Source of the DNA: Phycisphaerales bacterium
GTDB lineage: Bacteria > Planctomycetota > Phycisphaerae > UBA1845
Assembly (NCBI GenBank): GCA_020639095.1
Contig: JACKHH010000014.1
Span: forward strand, 15,270-79,269
Reading direction: 5' to 3'
Length of the DNA: 64,000 nucleotides
The notes under the pieces were generated by a model. That model had not been told where the DNA came from. It saw only the letters and a list, made by a program, of their open reading frames with translations, and did no database searches. Of this stretch, positions 46,628-55,514 are shown piece by piece (position 1 is the first letter of the stretch; every line of letters starts with the position of its first letter). The position numbers and the translations under genes are program-made.

Positions 46628-48141
46628 ATGCTTGATCGGACTGACCTGATCGCAGTTCTTGTGCAGGAGCCATTTTCCGTTGTGACTTGGTATCCCCGTT
46701 CAATGCGTGTTGCGCCGCGTCTAGAAGACAACGCTTCGTACGGCGCTGTCGAAGAGCGGTTCGCCCTGTTGCTTAATCCCTTCTACCCCAAGGATCCGCA
46801 CAGCAGCTTTGGCAAGCACGTTCTCACGCCGACTCTGGCGTTAACGGCAGTTGCCGGTGCGACGCCGCCGAGCTGGCGCGTTGACTACTGGGATGAAAAC
46901 TACTGCTCGTTCGACCGCCAATCGATCAATGCCGCAGGTTGTAGGCATCACCGTTCACCCACGTTTGCCAAGCGCTGAACTCGCGGCGTGGTATCGCCGA
47001 GGAGGGCGCGCGTAATTTCGGCGGCCTGCGTGCTGTCGTCTCCGGAAGAGGTCGCGGCACCGCGGACGCGATCGTTGTTGGCGATGGCGTTCAGGTTTGC
47101 CGGAGGTACTTCGCGACATCGAAGGAGATGCCAAGCCCAGATACAATGGCAGCTTGTCGTCCGGTATCGGACGACCCGGCACCCGACGCGATCTTCTCCC
47201 AGCCGGAGATTCCTGACCACGACCAGCCTCAACGCCACCCGCGGATGCCACAATCGTTGTTCGTTCTGCTACCTGGCCACTGACGGTTTGCGTATGCCCC
47301 ATCAACGAAGCGGACGGCGCAGATCGCGGCCGAGTTCGCCGAAGCGATCAGCCTACGGCGTTCACGGACAACAATCTCGGTTCTGATCGAGTTATCTGCG
47401 CATGTGGCGCTGCGACCACTAAGAGAATCTGGAGGCGGCCGCATCCATCGACGTGACGGAGGAACCCTTGTTGGTTCGTTCAATGGCGCTGCGGGTTGCA
47501 CGGGCGTGTTCATTGGGCTTGAAACGTTGAGTTCCGCGACTCACGACGCAAGCGTACTCCTCTGCCCGATGACTACGCTCGGCGAGTTCGCATATTTCAC
47601 GACAACGGCATTCAGGTAAATGGAGCTTTGGTTTGGCTTCGACCATGACCGGGCGGACGTCTTCAAACGCACCGTCAATTGGATCGAAGAGAATCATCTT
47701 GAGTGCGCACGTTTCAATTCTCACCCCCTATCCGGGCACGCCGCTCTTCCGCAAATTGGACGAGGACGGCCGGCTCCTGCACAGAGACTGGGAGCGGTAC
47801 GACACAGCACACGCGGTCTTTCAGCCGAGGCATATGACTCCGCAGCAATTGGAAGAAGGATACGCTTGGTGTTATCGACGTCTTTTCTCGCACGCGTCGA
47901 TCTGGAAACGTCGACCAGCCGATCCACGAGCGGTGATTCCCTATCTGGCGATGAGCTACCATACAAGAAGTCGAACGTACTCTGGCACCTCCTGATTCGG
48001 TTCGGACTCACGGCCACGGTCTGGCGCCCGTTGGTCGGGTGGACGCGACGACGTCACCTTCGGTTCCGCAAACGACTTGCCGGCACGACGTGCAATACGA
48101 TTCCAAACCGCAGCGAATGCGTTGTTAGCGCAGGCGTATGA
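46628..48141 (+). pseudogene. Decayed B12-binding-domain radical SAM protein
   Basis: All three plus frames together spell one protein of the B12-binding radical SAM family (BchE/HpnP-like). The pieces in order are LLLNPFYPKDPHSSFGKHVL (B12 domain start), GITVH, ELAAWYRRGG, VVGDGVQV, EVLRDIEGDAKPRYNG, FLTTTSLNATRGCHNRCSFC (the CxxxCxxC iron-sulfur motif), CTGVFIGLETLSSA, DDYARRVRIFHDNGIQVNGA, FGFDHDRADVFKRTVNWIEEN, ILTPYPGTPLFRKLDEDGRL, HMTPQQLEEGYAWCY and WHLLIRFGLTATVWRPLVGW. At least eight frameshifts separate them. It cannot make a working enzyme. Confidence 0.9.
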
Positions 48142-48228
48142 TACGCGCGAGGCAGCCGATCGTCCCCCTGTGACTAAGTCAACGAATGCGGCGTAGAGCA
48201 GACTGGTCGGCGCCGCTTGAGCCGTTCA

Positions 48229-48264
48229 GGGACATTCTAATTTAGCAGTTAATCAGAATGTCCC
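48229..48264. repeat. Hairpin flanking the radical SAM pseudogene
   Basis: GGGACATTCT and its complement AGAATGTCCC bracket a 16-base centre that pairs partly further. It resembles the 46510-46548 hairpin in its position and AT-centre. Confidence 0.65.
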
Positions 48265-48322
48265 TACCATGCGCAATGATGCTACAGCGCAGGGCATTGA
48301 ACCGACGAACCCATGTATGCGA

Positions 48323-48550
48323 TGACGCCGAAGGCGTCACGGCCCCTAGCCCAGGGTTGTCGCGCAGCGACTACCCTGGGTCAATCCGGCTTTTCAAAAT
48401 CAACCCCAACGGGGTTGCGGCCTCCGGCGGATGCTGCACCTCACAGGCGCCTGGCCGCGACGCCTTCAGCGTCGGTTTGATATTGTGGGTACCGACACCC
48501 AGGGTAGCGTCTGCGCGCAACCCTGGCTGAAGCTGATGCCCTGTTGGGGC
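48323..48550. repeat. Multi-palindrome repeat cluster
   Basis: Six palindromes lie in a row: TGACGCC-3-GGCGTCA (48323-48339), a CCCAGGGT hairpin (48350-48381), CAACCCC-AAC-GGGGTTG (48401-48417), GACGC-5-GCGTC (48459-48473), an ACCCAGGGT hairpin (48497-48526) and GCCC-GTTG-GGGC type (48537-48551). The second and fifth share one sequence, as do the first and fourth, so the cluster itself may be a duplication. No gene lies in 48142-48591. Confidence 0.8.
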
Positions 48551-48591
48551 ATTTCGGATGGCATCGTTGCGATAACACTAGGGATGCGAGC

Positions 48592-49203
48592 TCAACGCTT
48601 ATGTGGACGGCAAGCCACGAGCGCCGACCCGGCGAGTAGGATGAGCGTGCTCGGCTCGGGGACGAGGGTCAGTGAGGTGACGACCAGTTGATGTCGAATT
48701 CATTGTTGTTGCCACCCACATGCATCCCAGTATTCGAATTCGCTCAGCGGCGGCGGCATGAACGGCAATGCATTGCTATCGAACACGGATGATTCCGCGT
48801 CCGCGAGGAGCATGCTGAACCTTGCCTCGTAGCCTCTGAACATCAACTCGTGTCCAGAAGATGTACTGGTCGTTGATCATCGGTGCGGATGAAGATGTGG
48901 TTGAAGCCGGTGCGGCTACGTCGTCGTCCCCAGTTCAAGAGAGATCGACGATCGTGTCGAAGTAGCGTCCACGCGGGATCGCTCGGGTGTCGTCCGGCGT
49001 CGACGTGTCGAACGTGAACGTCCCGTAGAGCTTCGTGCCGTTGGGGATCGACCACCCGACGCCGTCGCCGTCGCCTCGCCGTCGATGAACATCGTGGACT
49101 CGCCGGTAATCGCAAATGTCACCAGATCGCCCCAGGCCGCTTGGGGGCAGAGCAGCACTAACGGCAGCAGTACGGCGGCATGTCGAAAGCACCTGCGTAG
49201 CAT
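48592..49203 (-). pseudogene. Decayed paralogue of the PEP-CTERM protein
   Basis: On the minus strand the signal peptide (MLRRCFRHAAVLLPLVLLCP, then QAAWGDLVTFAITGESTMF) aligns with the neighbouring gene at 49207-49839. So do later pieces, in shifted frames: FDTIVDLS-type sequence, FNHIFIRTDD, FSMLLADAESS, PPPLSEFEY and TSLTLVPEPSTLILLAGSAL. At least three frameshifts and an in-frame stop break it. It is therefore a recent tandem copy that has died. Confidence 0.82.
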
Positions 49204-49206
49204 CGC

Positions 49207-49839
49207 TCAGCGCACCTCCGAAGTCCGCCGTCGCACGCAGCCAGCCATCAGCGTTGCCCCAGCGAGCAGGACGAGCGTGCTGGGCTCGGGGACCAGGGTC
49301 AGGGATGTGATGTCGCCATGAATGGAGTATTCAGATTCCAGACCAGACAATACGAAATCCGTCGCTTCGAATTCACCCAGTGGCGGAGGCTCCTCAGGGA
49401 GCGCGTCGCTGGCGAACACATTCGCTTGTGCATCCGCTAACAGAAAGCTGAAGTTGGATTCGTAGTCCTTGAAGACGAGATTTCGATCCCGAAGGATGTA
49501 CTGATCATTGATATCGTCAGTCCGAATGAAGATGTGATTGAAAATTCCTATACGCGTAGTTTCGTCCTCTGCAAGACTTAGTGAAAGGTCCACAATCGTA
49601 TCGTAGTACCGCCCGTGCTCCGGATCGCTTGGACTGCCATCCGGCGTCGTTGAATCGAATGTATACCGCCCGGAAAGCTCCGTCCCATTGGGCACGGACC
49701 AGCCGACGTTGTCGCCATCATTGAACAGTGTGGTCACTCCGGTGAACGCGAACGTCACCAGATCGCCGCAGGCCGGTTGGGGGCAGAGCAGCATCAGCGG
49801 CAACAGCACGGCGGCATGTCGAAGGCATCGGCGTCGCAT
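49207..49839 (-). CDS. PEP-CTERM sorting-signal protein
   Basis: A 210-residue exported protein. A signal peptide (1-26, ends QPACG) leads a beta-rich domain with SVPNGTELSGRYTFDSTTPDG and YYDTIVDLSLSL, seen in planctomycetal and cyanobacterial PEP-CTERM proteins. The tail is VPEPSTLVLLAGATLMAGC followed by RRR, a canonical PEP-CTERM signal: PEP motif, one transmembrane helix, basic cluster. An exosortase would be expected to process it, but none is in the window. The ATG at 49839 gives the signal peptide. A dead tandem copy lies directly downstream. Confidence 0.86.
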   Translation of the reverse strand: MRRRCLRHAAVLLPLMLLCPQPACGDLVTFAFTGVTTLFNDGDNVGWSVPNGTELSGRYTFDSTTPDGSPSDPEHGRYYDTIVDLSLSLAEDETTRIGIFNHIFIRTDDINDQYILRDRNLVFKDYESNFSFLLADAQANVFASDALPEEPPPLGEFEATDFVLSGLESEYSIHGDITSLTLVPEPSTLVLLAGATLMAGCVRRRTSEVR

Positions 49840-49989
49840 TGTCGAACTTTCGCCTCCCGATGGGACGTGTTTCATTGTACGGATTCGCACAATCCCAAAC
49901 AAGACTTGCATACCAGCCGATGGCGCGTTCTGATACGCCCATCGGAAATCACGCCGGTCCGACAGTCCCCACTTCAGGAGCATTTCGCA

Positions 49990-50469
49990 ATGAGCGCACA
50001 GCCGTGGTTCGTGAAGAACGTGTCGGACGGGCCCTGGGTCGGCACCGAGAAGTTCGGGCAGGTCAACGTCTTCGAGGGCGCGGACAAGTTCAAGCAGATC
50101 GGCGTCAACATTCACATCGTCGCGCCGCGCCAGCCGGCGTGCCTCTACCATCGGGAAAACCAGCAGGAGGATTTCCTCGTGCTCAGCGGCACCTGCCGCG
50201 TGCTCATCGACGAGCAGGACATCCCGCTGAAGACCTGGGACTTCGTACACTGCGAGCCCGGCGTGAATCACGTCTTCGTCGGCGGCGACAACGGCCCCTG
50301 CGCCATCCTGATGATCGGCGCCCGCTCACCCGAGAAGGAACTCACCTACCCGGTGAGCGAACTCGCCAGGTCGCACGGCGCGTCGGTGGACATCGAAGCG
50401 CACAACCCGCGCGAGGCCTACGCCAACTGCGGTGAGTGGAAGCAGTTCGACGTGGACTGGCCGATTTAG
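49990..50469 (+). CDS. Cupin-domain protein
   Basis: A 159-residue single-cupin protein. Motif 1 is H-R-E-N-Q-Q-E-D-F-L-V-L-S-G (HxExQxExFxxxxG, metal-ligand His and Glu). Motif 2 is E-P-G-V-N-H-V-F-V-G. A conserved GPCAILMIGAR strand follows. The metal site looks intact. The substrate is unknown; such stand-alone cupins are often sugar or acid isomerases or sensors. An AGGAG site lies nine bases before the ATG. Monocistronic. Confidence 0.83.
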   Translation: MSAQPWFVKNVSDGPWVGTEKFGQVNVFEGADKFKQIGVNIHIVAPRQPACLYHRENQQEDFLVLSGTCRVLIDEQDIPLKTWDFVHCEPGVNHVFVGGDNGPCAILMIGARSPEKELTYPVSELARSHGASVDIEAHNPREAYANCGEWKQFDVDWPI

Positions 50470-50709
50470 CGCGCCCGCTTGCAGCCCGGCTTGAAAGTCA
50501 CAGGTTGTGAGAAGTTTTTTTTCGGCGCGATAACTCCGCGTGCACAAGATGATTGGTGCATGTGCGGCTGGTGTGTTTTTTGACAGACCTCAAAGCTGTG
50601 ATAGGTTTGATACTGTCGCCCGAGGTCGGGAAAGAAGCGAACGGTGAGGGGAAAGGAGTTCGGCAACGCACGAGTCGCCGAATTAGGGGAAAGGCATCAT
50701 TCGACTCAA

Positions 50710-50749
50710 GGGCTGATCCTGCGCACCGCAACGTGCGCGGTATCAGCCC
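50710..50749 (-). terminator. Nested hairpin overlapping the end of the DUF1801 gene
   Basis: GGGCTGAT pairs with ATCAGCCC, and an inner GCGCAC pairs with GTGCGC. On the minus strand the TGA stop at 50743-50745 lies inside the stem. No clear T run follows. Nothing else supportable was seen in 50470-50709. Confidence 0.65.
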
Positions 50750-51267
50750 AGTTTCTTGCGCTTTACGGCTGCCGAGCTTCTTGCGGCAGTCTGCTTCTTC
50801 TTGACTACCTTCGCTGTTGTTTTGCTTGTTCGCGACTTCATCGTCGGCGATTTCTTCGTTGACGCCGTTTTTTGAGGCTCATGCTTGGCTGCGTCGCGCG
50901 GATCTCCGAGCTTCTTGTTGAAGGCTGTTGCTTCTTTCGCGAGGCGCTTTGCCATTGCGGGTTTCACTGTGTCGCCCTCGCGCAGTTCGATGGTGGCCAT
51001 TTCGTATTTGCCGCTGCGCTTCAGGCGTGGTTCTATTTCCGTAAGGCGCCGGCCGCGCCAGAATCCGAAGAGCACGCGCGCGTCCTCAGCGCGAATGAGC
51101 AGGACCGGACCGTTGGCCAGGTAGACGAGGTGACCCCACTTCACCTCTTCTTCAAGACCGGGCGTTGTGCGCACAGCCCGACGCAGCGACTCGACGCACT
51201 TGCGACGCCATCCGGTCAGTGCAGCCACGTAGGCGTCCGGGTTCGCTGCCGGTGTTGTCTTCTTCAT
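50743..51267 (-). CDS. DUF1801 protein with histone H1-like basic tail
   Basis: A 174-residue protein. Residues 8-115 are a DUF1801 (YdhG-like) fold with EEEVKWGHLVYLANGPVLLIRAEDARVLFGFWRG. Residues 127-174 form a Lys/Ala/Ser/Thr-rich tail (KKSPTMKSRTSKTTAKVVKK type), like the C-terminal domain of histone H1 and bacterial HC1/HC2 proteins. The tail should bind nucleic acid. The ATG at 51267 is the family start (MKKTTPAANPDAYVAAL). The fusion suggests a DNA- or RNA-associated role; this is inference. Confidence 0.78.
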   Translation of the reverse strand: MKKTTPAANPDAYVAALTGWRRKCVESLRRAVRTTPGLEEEVKWGHLVYLANGPVLLIRAEDARVLFGFWRGRRLTEIEPRLKRSGKYEMATIELREGDTVKPAMAKRLAKEATAFNKKLGDPRDAAKHEPQKTASTKKSPTMKSRTSKTTAKVVKKKQTAARSSAAVKRKKLG

Positions 51268-51390
51268 GACTCGCCCCACCGAGTTGATGGAAATCCAGTC
51301 CGGCCCATCTGACGCGACACGCGAATTGTACCGGCCGGTGTGCCGCACGCCTACGAGATTGTTGGCATACTGTTGGCTTGAGCAGTTCGC

Positions 51391-53022
51391 CTACGCGGGT
51401 CGCGTAAGCCCCATGCGTTTGATCCGCGACGCGAGCGTTGTCGGCCTGACGCCGAGCAGATCGGCTGCCCCGCCCGGGCCGTGTACGCGCCAGTTCGTCT
51501 GATTAAGCGCAGCCAATATGTTGTCGCGTTCGAAGCGCTTCATCGCGCTATCCGGCATAACGCCCTGAGCGAGAGGCGTAGGCGCAGTGTCGGTCTTGCG
51601 CCCTTCCGCGGGCCGAGTTTGCGGCAAATCGAATCGGACGGCGCCCGAGCGCGAGGTGATCACTGCCCGCTCGATGACGTTGAGCAGTTCGCGCACGTTG
51701 CCCGGCCAGTCGTACGCTTGCAGCGCGAGGATGTTGGCTTGGCTCAGACCTTTGATGCTGCGATTGAAGCGGCGCGACGCATTGTGCAGGAACAACTCCG
51801 CGAGCAGCGGGATGTCCTCCTTGCGTCTGCGAAGCGGCGGCACTTCGATCGGGAACACGTTAAGCCGGTAGAACAGGTCCTGGCGGAAGCGACCCGCGTC
51901 GACCTCCTGCTTCAGGTCGCGGTTCGTCGCGGCGACCAGCCGAACGTCCACTTCGCGCGTCTTCTCCTCGCCGATCCGTTCGTACGTCCCCTCCTGCAAG
52001 ACGCGCAGTAGTTTGCTCTGCAATTCCAGTGGAATCTCACCGACCTCATCGAGCAGCAGCGTTCCGCCATTGGCCAGTTCGAACCGCCCGGCACGATCAC
52101 GAACCGCGCCGGTGAACGCGCCCTTGGCATGGCCGAAGAACTCACTCTCGTAGAGTTCGCGCGGTACCGACGCGCAGTTCACCCGCACCATGGCGCGCGT
52201 TTGCCGCTGACTTCGCCGGTGAATCTCCTGCGCCACCAGCTCCTTCCCGGTTCCGGACTCGCCGAGAATCAGTACATTCGCATCCGTGGGCGCAACCAGC
52301 TCAATCTGCTGAATGATGTTGCGCAGTGCCGGACTCTGCCCAACGATCTCGCCGAATGCGCGGGCATCGGAAACCTCTTCCCTCAGATATGCGTTTTCTA
52401 GTTCGAGTTGCGTGCGCAGTGATTGGATTTCCTCAAACGCACGGGCGTTGGCGATGGACGCGGCCACCAAGTCGGCGATCATCCGCAGCCAATCGAGGCA
52501 ATGTTGGCTGAGCGGCGCGCGCGTGAAGATCGCGAGCACGCCGAGAATCTCGCCGTTGAAGACCAGCGGCTGGCCTTCGAACCCGCGAATCCCTTCCCTT
52601 CGCGCCCACTCAGGATCCACTACCCACTCGGGATCGCGCTGCACGTCGCGCACCGCCACACACTCGCTCGTTGCCGCCACGCGCCCCACCTTGCGAACGC
52701 CCAACGGGAATCGCCGAAACCCGCCGTCGATGCGCGACCATGCGGGCGCGCTGCTGTGCAGTGACTTGCCGGCACTTGCAACGAGGTGCAGGCAGCGCGA
52801 CCGATCCGGGCACTCTGTCGCCATCGGGCAGGTCGCGCAGATGTCGCCCGGCCTGACGAGCCAGATGCGCGCCATCGCGACGAGTTCCTCGCTCGCCAGT
52901 CCGTTCACCACCACGCGCAGCACGGCATCGAGCGAATGCTGCCGCCCGATCTCGAGCAGCAGATCCTTCAGCGCGTCCGAAACGTTCATGCGATCGCCGA
53001 GAGCAGCCATGCTGGAGAGCAT
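51391..53022 (-). CDS. Sigma-54-dependent transcriptional activator (GAF-AAA+-Fis)
   Basis: A 543-residue enhancer-binding protein. A GAF sensor occupies about 15-195 with a Cys cluster C62-x2-C65-x5-C71-x5-C77 (ICATCPMATECPDRSRC). A short coiled linker follows. The AAA+ domain (about 220-450) has GESGTGKE (Walker A), GAFTGA (sigma-54 contact) and LLLDEVGEIP (Walker B). A Fis-type HTH lies near 500-540 (AADLLGVRPTTLASRIKRMGL). Divergent from an operon that carries a -24/-12 promoter, so it most likely controls it. An alternative start is the ATG at 52989. Confidence 0.93.
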   Translation of the reverse strand: MLSSMAALGDRMNVSDALKDLLLEIGRQHSLDAVLRVVVNGLASEELVAMARIWLVRPGDICATCPMATECPDRSRCLHLVASAGKSLHSSAPAWSRIDGGFRRFPLGVRKVGRVAATSECVAVRDVQRDPEWVVDPEWARREGIRGFEGQPLVFNGEILGVLAIFTRAPLSQHCLDWLRMIADLVAASIANARAFEEIQSLRTQLELENAYLREEVSDARAFGEIVGQSPALRNIIQQIELVAPTDANVLILGESGTGKELVAQEIHRRSQRQTRAMVRVNCASVPRELYESEFFGHAKGAFTGAVRDRAGRFELANGGTLLLDEVGEIPLELQSKLLRVLQEGTYERIGEEKTREVDVRLVAATNRDLKQEVDAGRFRQDLFYRLNVFPIEVPPLRRRKEDIPLLAELFLHNASRRFNRSIKGLSQANILALQAYDWPGNVRELLNVIERAVITSRSGAVRFDLPQTRPAEGRKTDTAPTPLAQGVMPDSAMKRFERDNILAALNQTNWRVHGPGGAADLLGVRPTTLASRIKRMGLTRPA

Positions 53023-53051
53023 ACGATCCCGACGATATTCCGCAACGCATT

Positions 53052-53073
53052 TTCGTGGTTAACGAATATTCGT
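53052..53073. promoter_or_regulatory. Upstream activator site candidate (palindrome)
   Basis: ACGAAT-ATTCGT (53062-53073) is a perfect 12-bp palindrome. TTCGT at 53052-53056 adds another inverted half-site against ACGAA. It sits about 80 bases upstream of the -24 element, a usual distance for enhancer binding by sigma-54 activators. Confidence 0.65.
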
Positions 53074-53142
53074 AACACAACGCGCACTGCTCCAGATGAC
53101 ATAAACTCATCTTCTACATCAGGTTACGATACAAACCCGCAA

Positions 53143-53157
53143 TGGCACGCCATATGC
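53143..53157 (+). promoter_or_regulatory. Sigma-54 (-24/-12) promoter
   Basis: TGGCACGCCATATGC fits TGGCACG-N4-TTGC with one mismatch. The GG and GC dinucleotides are spaced exactly as required. The predicted start is near 53169, 50 bases before the AhpD-like gene. Confidence 0.82.
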
Positions 53158-53218
53158 GAATGAGGGCTCCCAACGGGCCGTGATGGGCACGGCAGAGAAC
53201 CAAGCAAAGGAGCCAACC

Positions 53219-53776
53219 ATGCCACGTTTGAACGCAATCGATCCCACCCAAGCGGACGCCAAAGCCAAGACGCTGCTTGACGGTGTCCAGAAGAAGCTGG
53301 GCATGACGCCCAACCTGATGCGCACCATGGCGAACTCGCCGGCGGTGCTGGAAGCGTACTTGGGATTTGGCAACAGCCTGGGCAAGAGCAGCCTGTCGCC
53401 AAAGCTTCGCGAACAACTCGCGCTGACCGTCGGCGAAAGCAATCGCTGCCAGTACTGCCTCTCCGCACACACGGCGTTGGGCAAGATGGCGGGCCTCAGC
53501 GAGGAGGAAATCGCCGACAGCCGTCGCGGCGAGTCGCCCGATCGCAAAACGGAAGCCGTTTTGCAGTTCGCCCGCACCATCGTCGCGGAACGCGGCTGGG
53601 TCAGTGACGAGGACGTCGCGTCCGTCCGCAATGCCGGTGCGAGCGATGCGGAGATCGCGGAGATCGTCGCCGTCGTCGCGCTCAACATCTTCACCAACTA
53701 CTTCAACCACGTGGCTGGCACGGACGTGGACTTCCCCGAAGTCGCGCCCGCGAAAACCGCAGCCTGTGCTTGCTGA
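53219..53776 (+). CDS. AhpD/carboxymuconolactone decarboxylase-family protein
   Basis: A 185-residue alkylhydroperoxidase D-like helical protein. Motif E-S-N-R-C-Q-Y-C-L-S-A-H-T near residue 74 has the CxxC and His proton relay of AhpD. That fits peroxidase activity with a thiol donor better than lactone decarboxylation. IVAVVALNIFTNYFNHV is the conserved last helix. A short Cys-Ala-Cys tail ends the protein. AAAGGAG precedes the ATG. First gene of the sigma-54 operon; start 53219 preferred over 53180 by ribosome site and homology. Confidence 0.88.
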   Translation: MPRLNAIDPTQADAKAKTLLDGVQKKLGMTPNLMRTMANSPAVLEAYLGFGNSLGKSSLSPKLREQLALTVGESNRCQYCLSAHTALGKMAGLSEEEIADSRRGESPDRKTEAVLQFARTIVAERGWVSDEDVASVRNAGASDAEIAEIVAVVALNIFTNYFNHVAGTDVDFPEVAPAKTAACAC

Positions 53777-53847
53777 TCCATTCGCCACACACGAGCCGGG
53801 TGGCCGCCGCGCCACCCGGCTGAGGTTTCCCAAGAAAGGAGGACACC

Positions 53848-54273
53848 ATGCCGTCGCCCACCGACATCCGACCACCGTTCACCCGCGAATCCGCATTGGC
53901 CAAAGTGCAAGCGGCTGAGGACGCATGGAATTCGTGCGATCCGGAGCGCGTCGCGCTCGCCTACACCGAGGATTCGGAGTGGCGCAACCGCAGCGAATTC
54001 ATCAAGGGCCGCGATGCGATCAAAGCGTTTCTGTACCGCAAGTGGGAAAAGGAACGCAATTACCGCTTGATGAAGGAACTCTGGGCGTTCACCGACAACC
54101 GTATTTCGGTGCGCTTCGAATATGAATGGAAGGACGCAACCGGTCAATGGTACCGGGCGCACGGCAATGAGCATTGGGAATTCGCAGATAACGGCTTGAT
54201 GCGCCGGCGGGACGCGAGCATCAACGACGTACCCATCGCGGAGCAAGATCGCCGCTACCGCGTCACGGGCTGA
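53848..54273 (+). CDS. DUF1348/NTF2-like protein
   Basis: A 141-residue SnoaL/NTF2-like protein of the DUF1348 type. The sequence PPFTRESALAKVQAAEDAWNSCDPERVALAYTEDSEWRNR is diagnostic, followed by FIKGRDAIKAFLYRKWEKERNYRL and FEYEWKDATGQWYRAHGNEHWEF. The cone-shaped fold often binds small organic ligands; the function of DUF1348 is unproven. A strong AAAGGAGG site precedes it, 71 bases after the AhpD-like gene, so it is probably cotranscribed. Confidence 0.88.
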   Translation: MPSPTDIRPPFTRESALAKVQAAEDAWNSCDPERVALAYTEDSEWRNRSEFIKGRDAIKAFLYRKWEKERNYRLMKELWAFTDNRISVRFEYEWKDATGQWYRAHGNEHWEFADNGLMRRRDASINDVPIAEQDRRYRVTG

Positions 54274-54366
54274 CCACCAGCGCCAACTGAAACCGAGAAT
54301 CTCCGCGAGCGCGCACGGTGCGCCTCGGGCCTAACAAAATCGACACATCAACAAAGGGGACAAATC

Positions 54367-55269
54367 ATGACTCGCAAGATCAACACGACCATTCTGACCG
54401 CGGTTATCGCGTTGGCCATCCAATCGCAGTCACGGGCACAGTTGCCCGATCCCGGCTTTACGATCGATCCGCAGCGCACCGCCCTGATCATCACCGATCC
54501 GCAGAACGACTTCCTCAGCCCCGACGGCGTCGCGTGGGGCGTGGTCGGCCAGAGTGTCACCGAGAATCACACGGTCGAGAACATCGAAGCGCTGCTGAAA
54601 GCCGCGAAACAAAACGATATTCCAGTATTCATTTCGCCCCACTACTACTATCAGCACGATCACCGCTGGAAGTTCGAGGGTGCGCTGGAAGCGCTCATGC
54701 ACCAGATCGGCATGTTCGATCGCAAGGGCGCATTGAACACCGACGGGTTCAACAACTCCGGCGCGGACTGGTTGGCACGCTACAAGCCGTACATTGAAGA
54801 CAACCAGAGCGTTGTCGTCAGCCCGCACAAGGTCTATGGCCCCGAGTCCAACGACTTGGTCCTGCAACTGCGCAAACGTGGCATCGACAAGGTGATGCTG
54901 GCGGGAATGTCCGCCAACCTGTGTACTGAATCCCACATGCGCGAACTCGTCGAGCAGGGTTTCGAGGTGGCGGTCGTTGCAGACGCGACAGCAGCAGCTG
55001 TACTACCCGACTACGACGGATACCAAGCCGCCCTGATCAACTTCCGAATGATCGCCAGCCACGTCTGGAGCACAAACGATGCCGTGCAAGCAATCGCCGA
55101 CGCGATGTTGCCCGAGCATGCAGGTGCGGTGTCGATACGCGGAGCGCAAAACCCGGATCCGCAGGATTCCGAAGTGAACACACGCGCGGAGGAGCACCGC
55201 ACGACCGCCAACATCACCGCGGAAGCAGCCGACGCCATGGGCAGCCCAGTTGATACCAACTTGCGATAA
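54367..55269 (+). CDS. Exported isochorismatase-family cysteine hydrolase
   Basis: A 300-residue protein. Residues 1-24 look like a signal peptide (ends SRA-Q). The hydrolase core has the catalytic triad of the family: Asp44 in ITDPQNDFL, Lys in VVVSPHKVYG, and Cys in SANLCTESH. ANLCTESHMRELVEQGFEVAVVADATAA matches the cysteine-hydrolase group rather than true isochorismatases. The substrate is probably an amide or imide outside the cytoplasm. Last gene of the sigma-54-controlled operon, 93 bases after DUF1348. Confidence 0.86.
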   Translation: MTRKINTTILTAVIALAIQSQSRAQLPDPGFTIDPQRTALIITDPQNDFLSPDGVAWGVVGQSVTENHTVENIEALLKAAKQNDIPVFISPHYYYQHDHRWKFEGALEALMHQIGMFDRKGALNTDGFNNSGADWLARYKPYIEDNQSVVVSPHKVYGPESNDLVLQLRKRGIDKVMLAGMSANLCTESHMRELVEQGFEVAVVADATAAAVLPDYDGYQAALINFRMIASHVWSTNDAVQAIADAMLPEHAGAVSIRGAQNPDPQDSEVNTRAEEHRTTANITAEAADAMGSPVDTNLR

Positions 55270-55442
55270 CGATATGCGTACCCAGTTCGGCTGGTGCAAC
55301 GCACAAGCCGCCGTGGCAGCAATGCCGCGGCGGCCATGATAAATCACTCGTCCGGCCACCATGCAAAGGTTGCGGCGCACGCAAACGCGACGGATACGCG
55401 GGGTGTTACGGAAACGGCGTACCAAGCGGGAGAGAAACAGAA

Positions 55443-55514
<72 letters not shown>

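Noticed and set aside
50580..50614. Promoter or small RNA upstream of the DUF1801 terminator
   Set aside because: TTGACA and GATACT are 23 bases apart, too far for a sigma-70 promoter, and no plus-strand gene follows.
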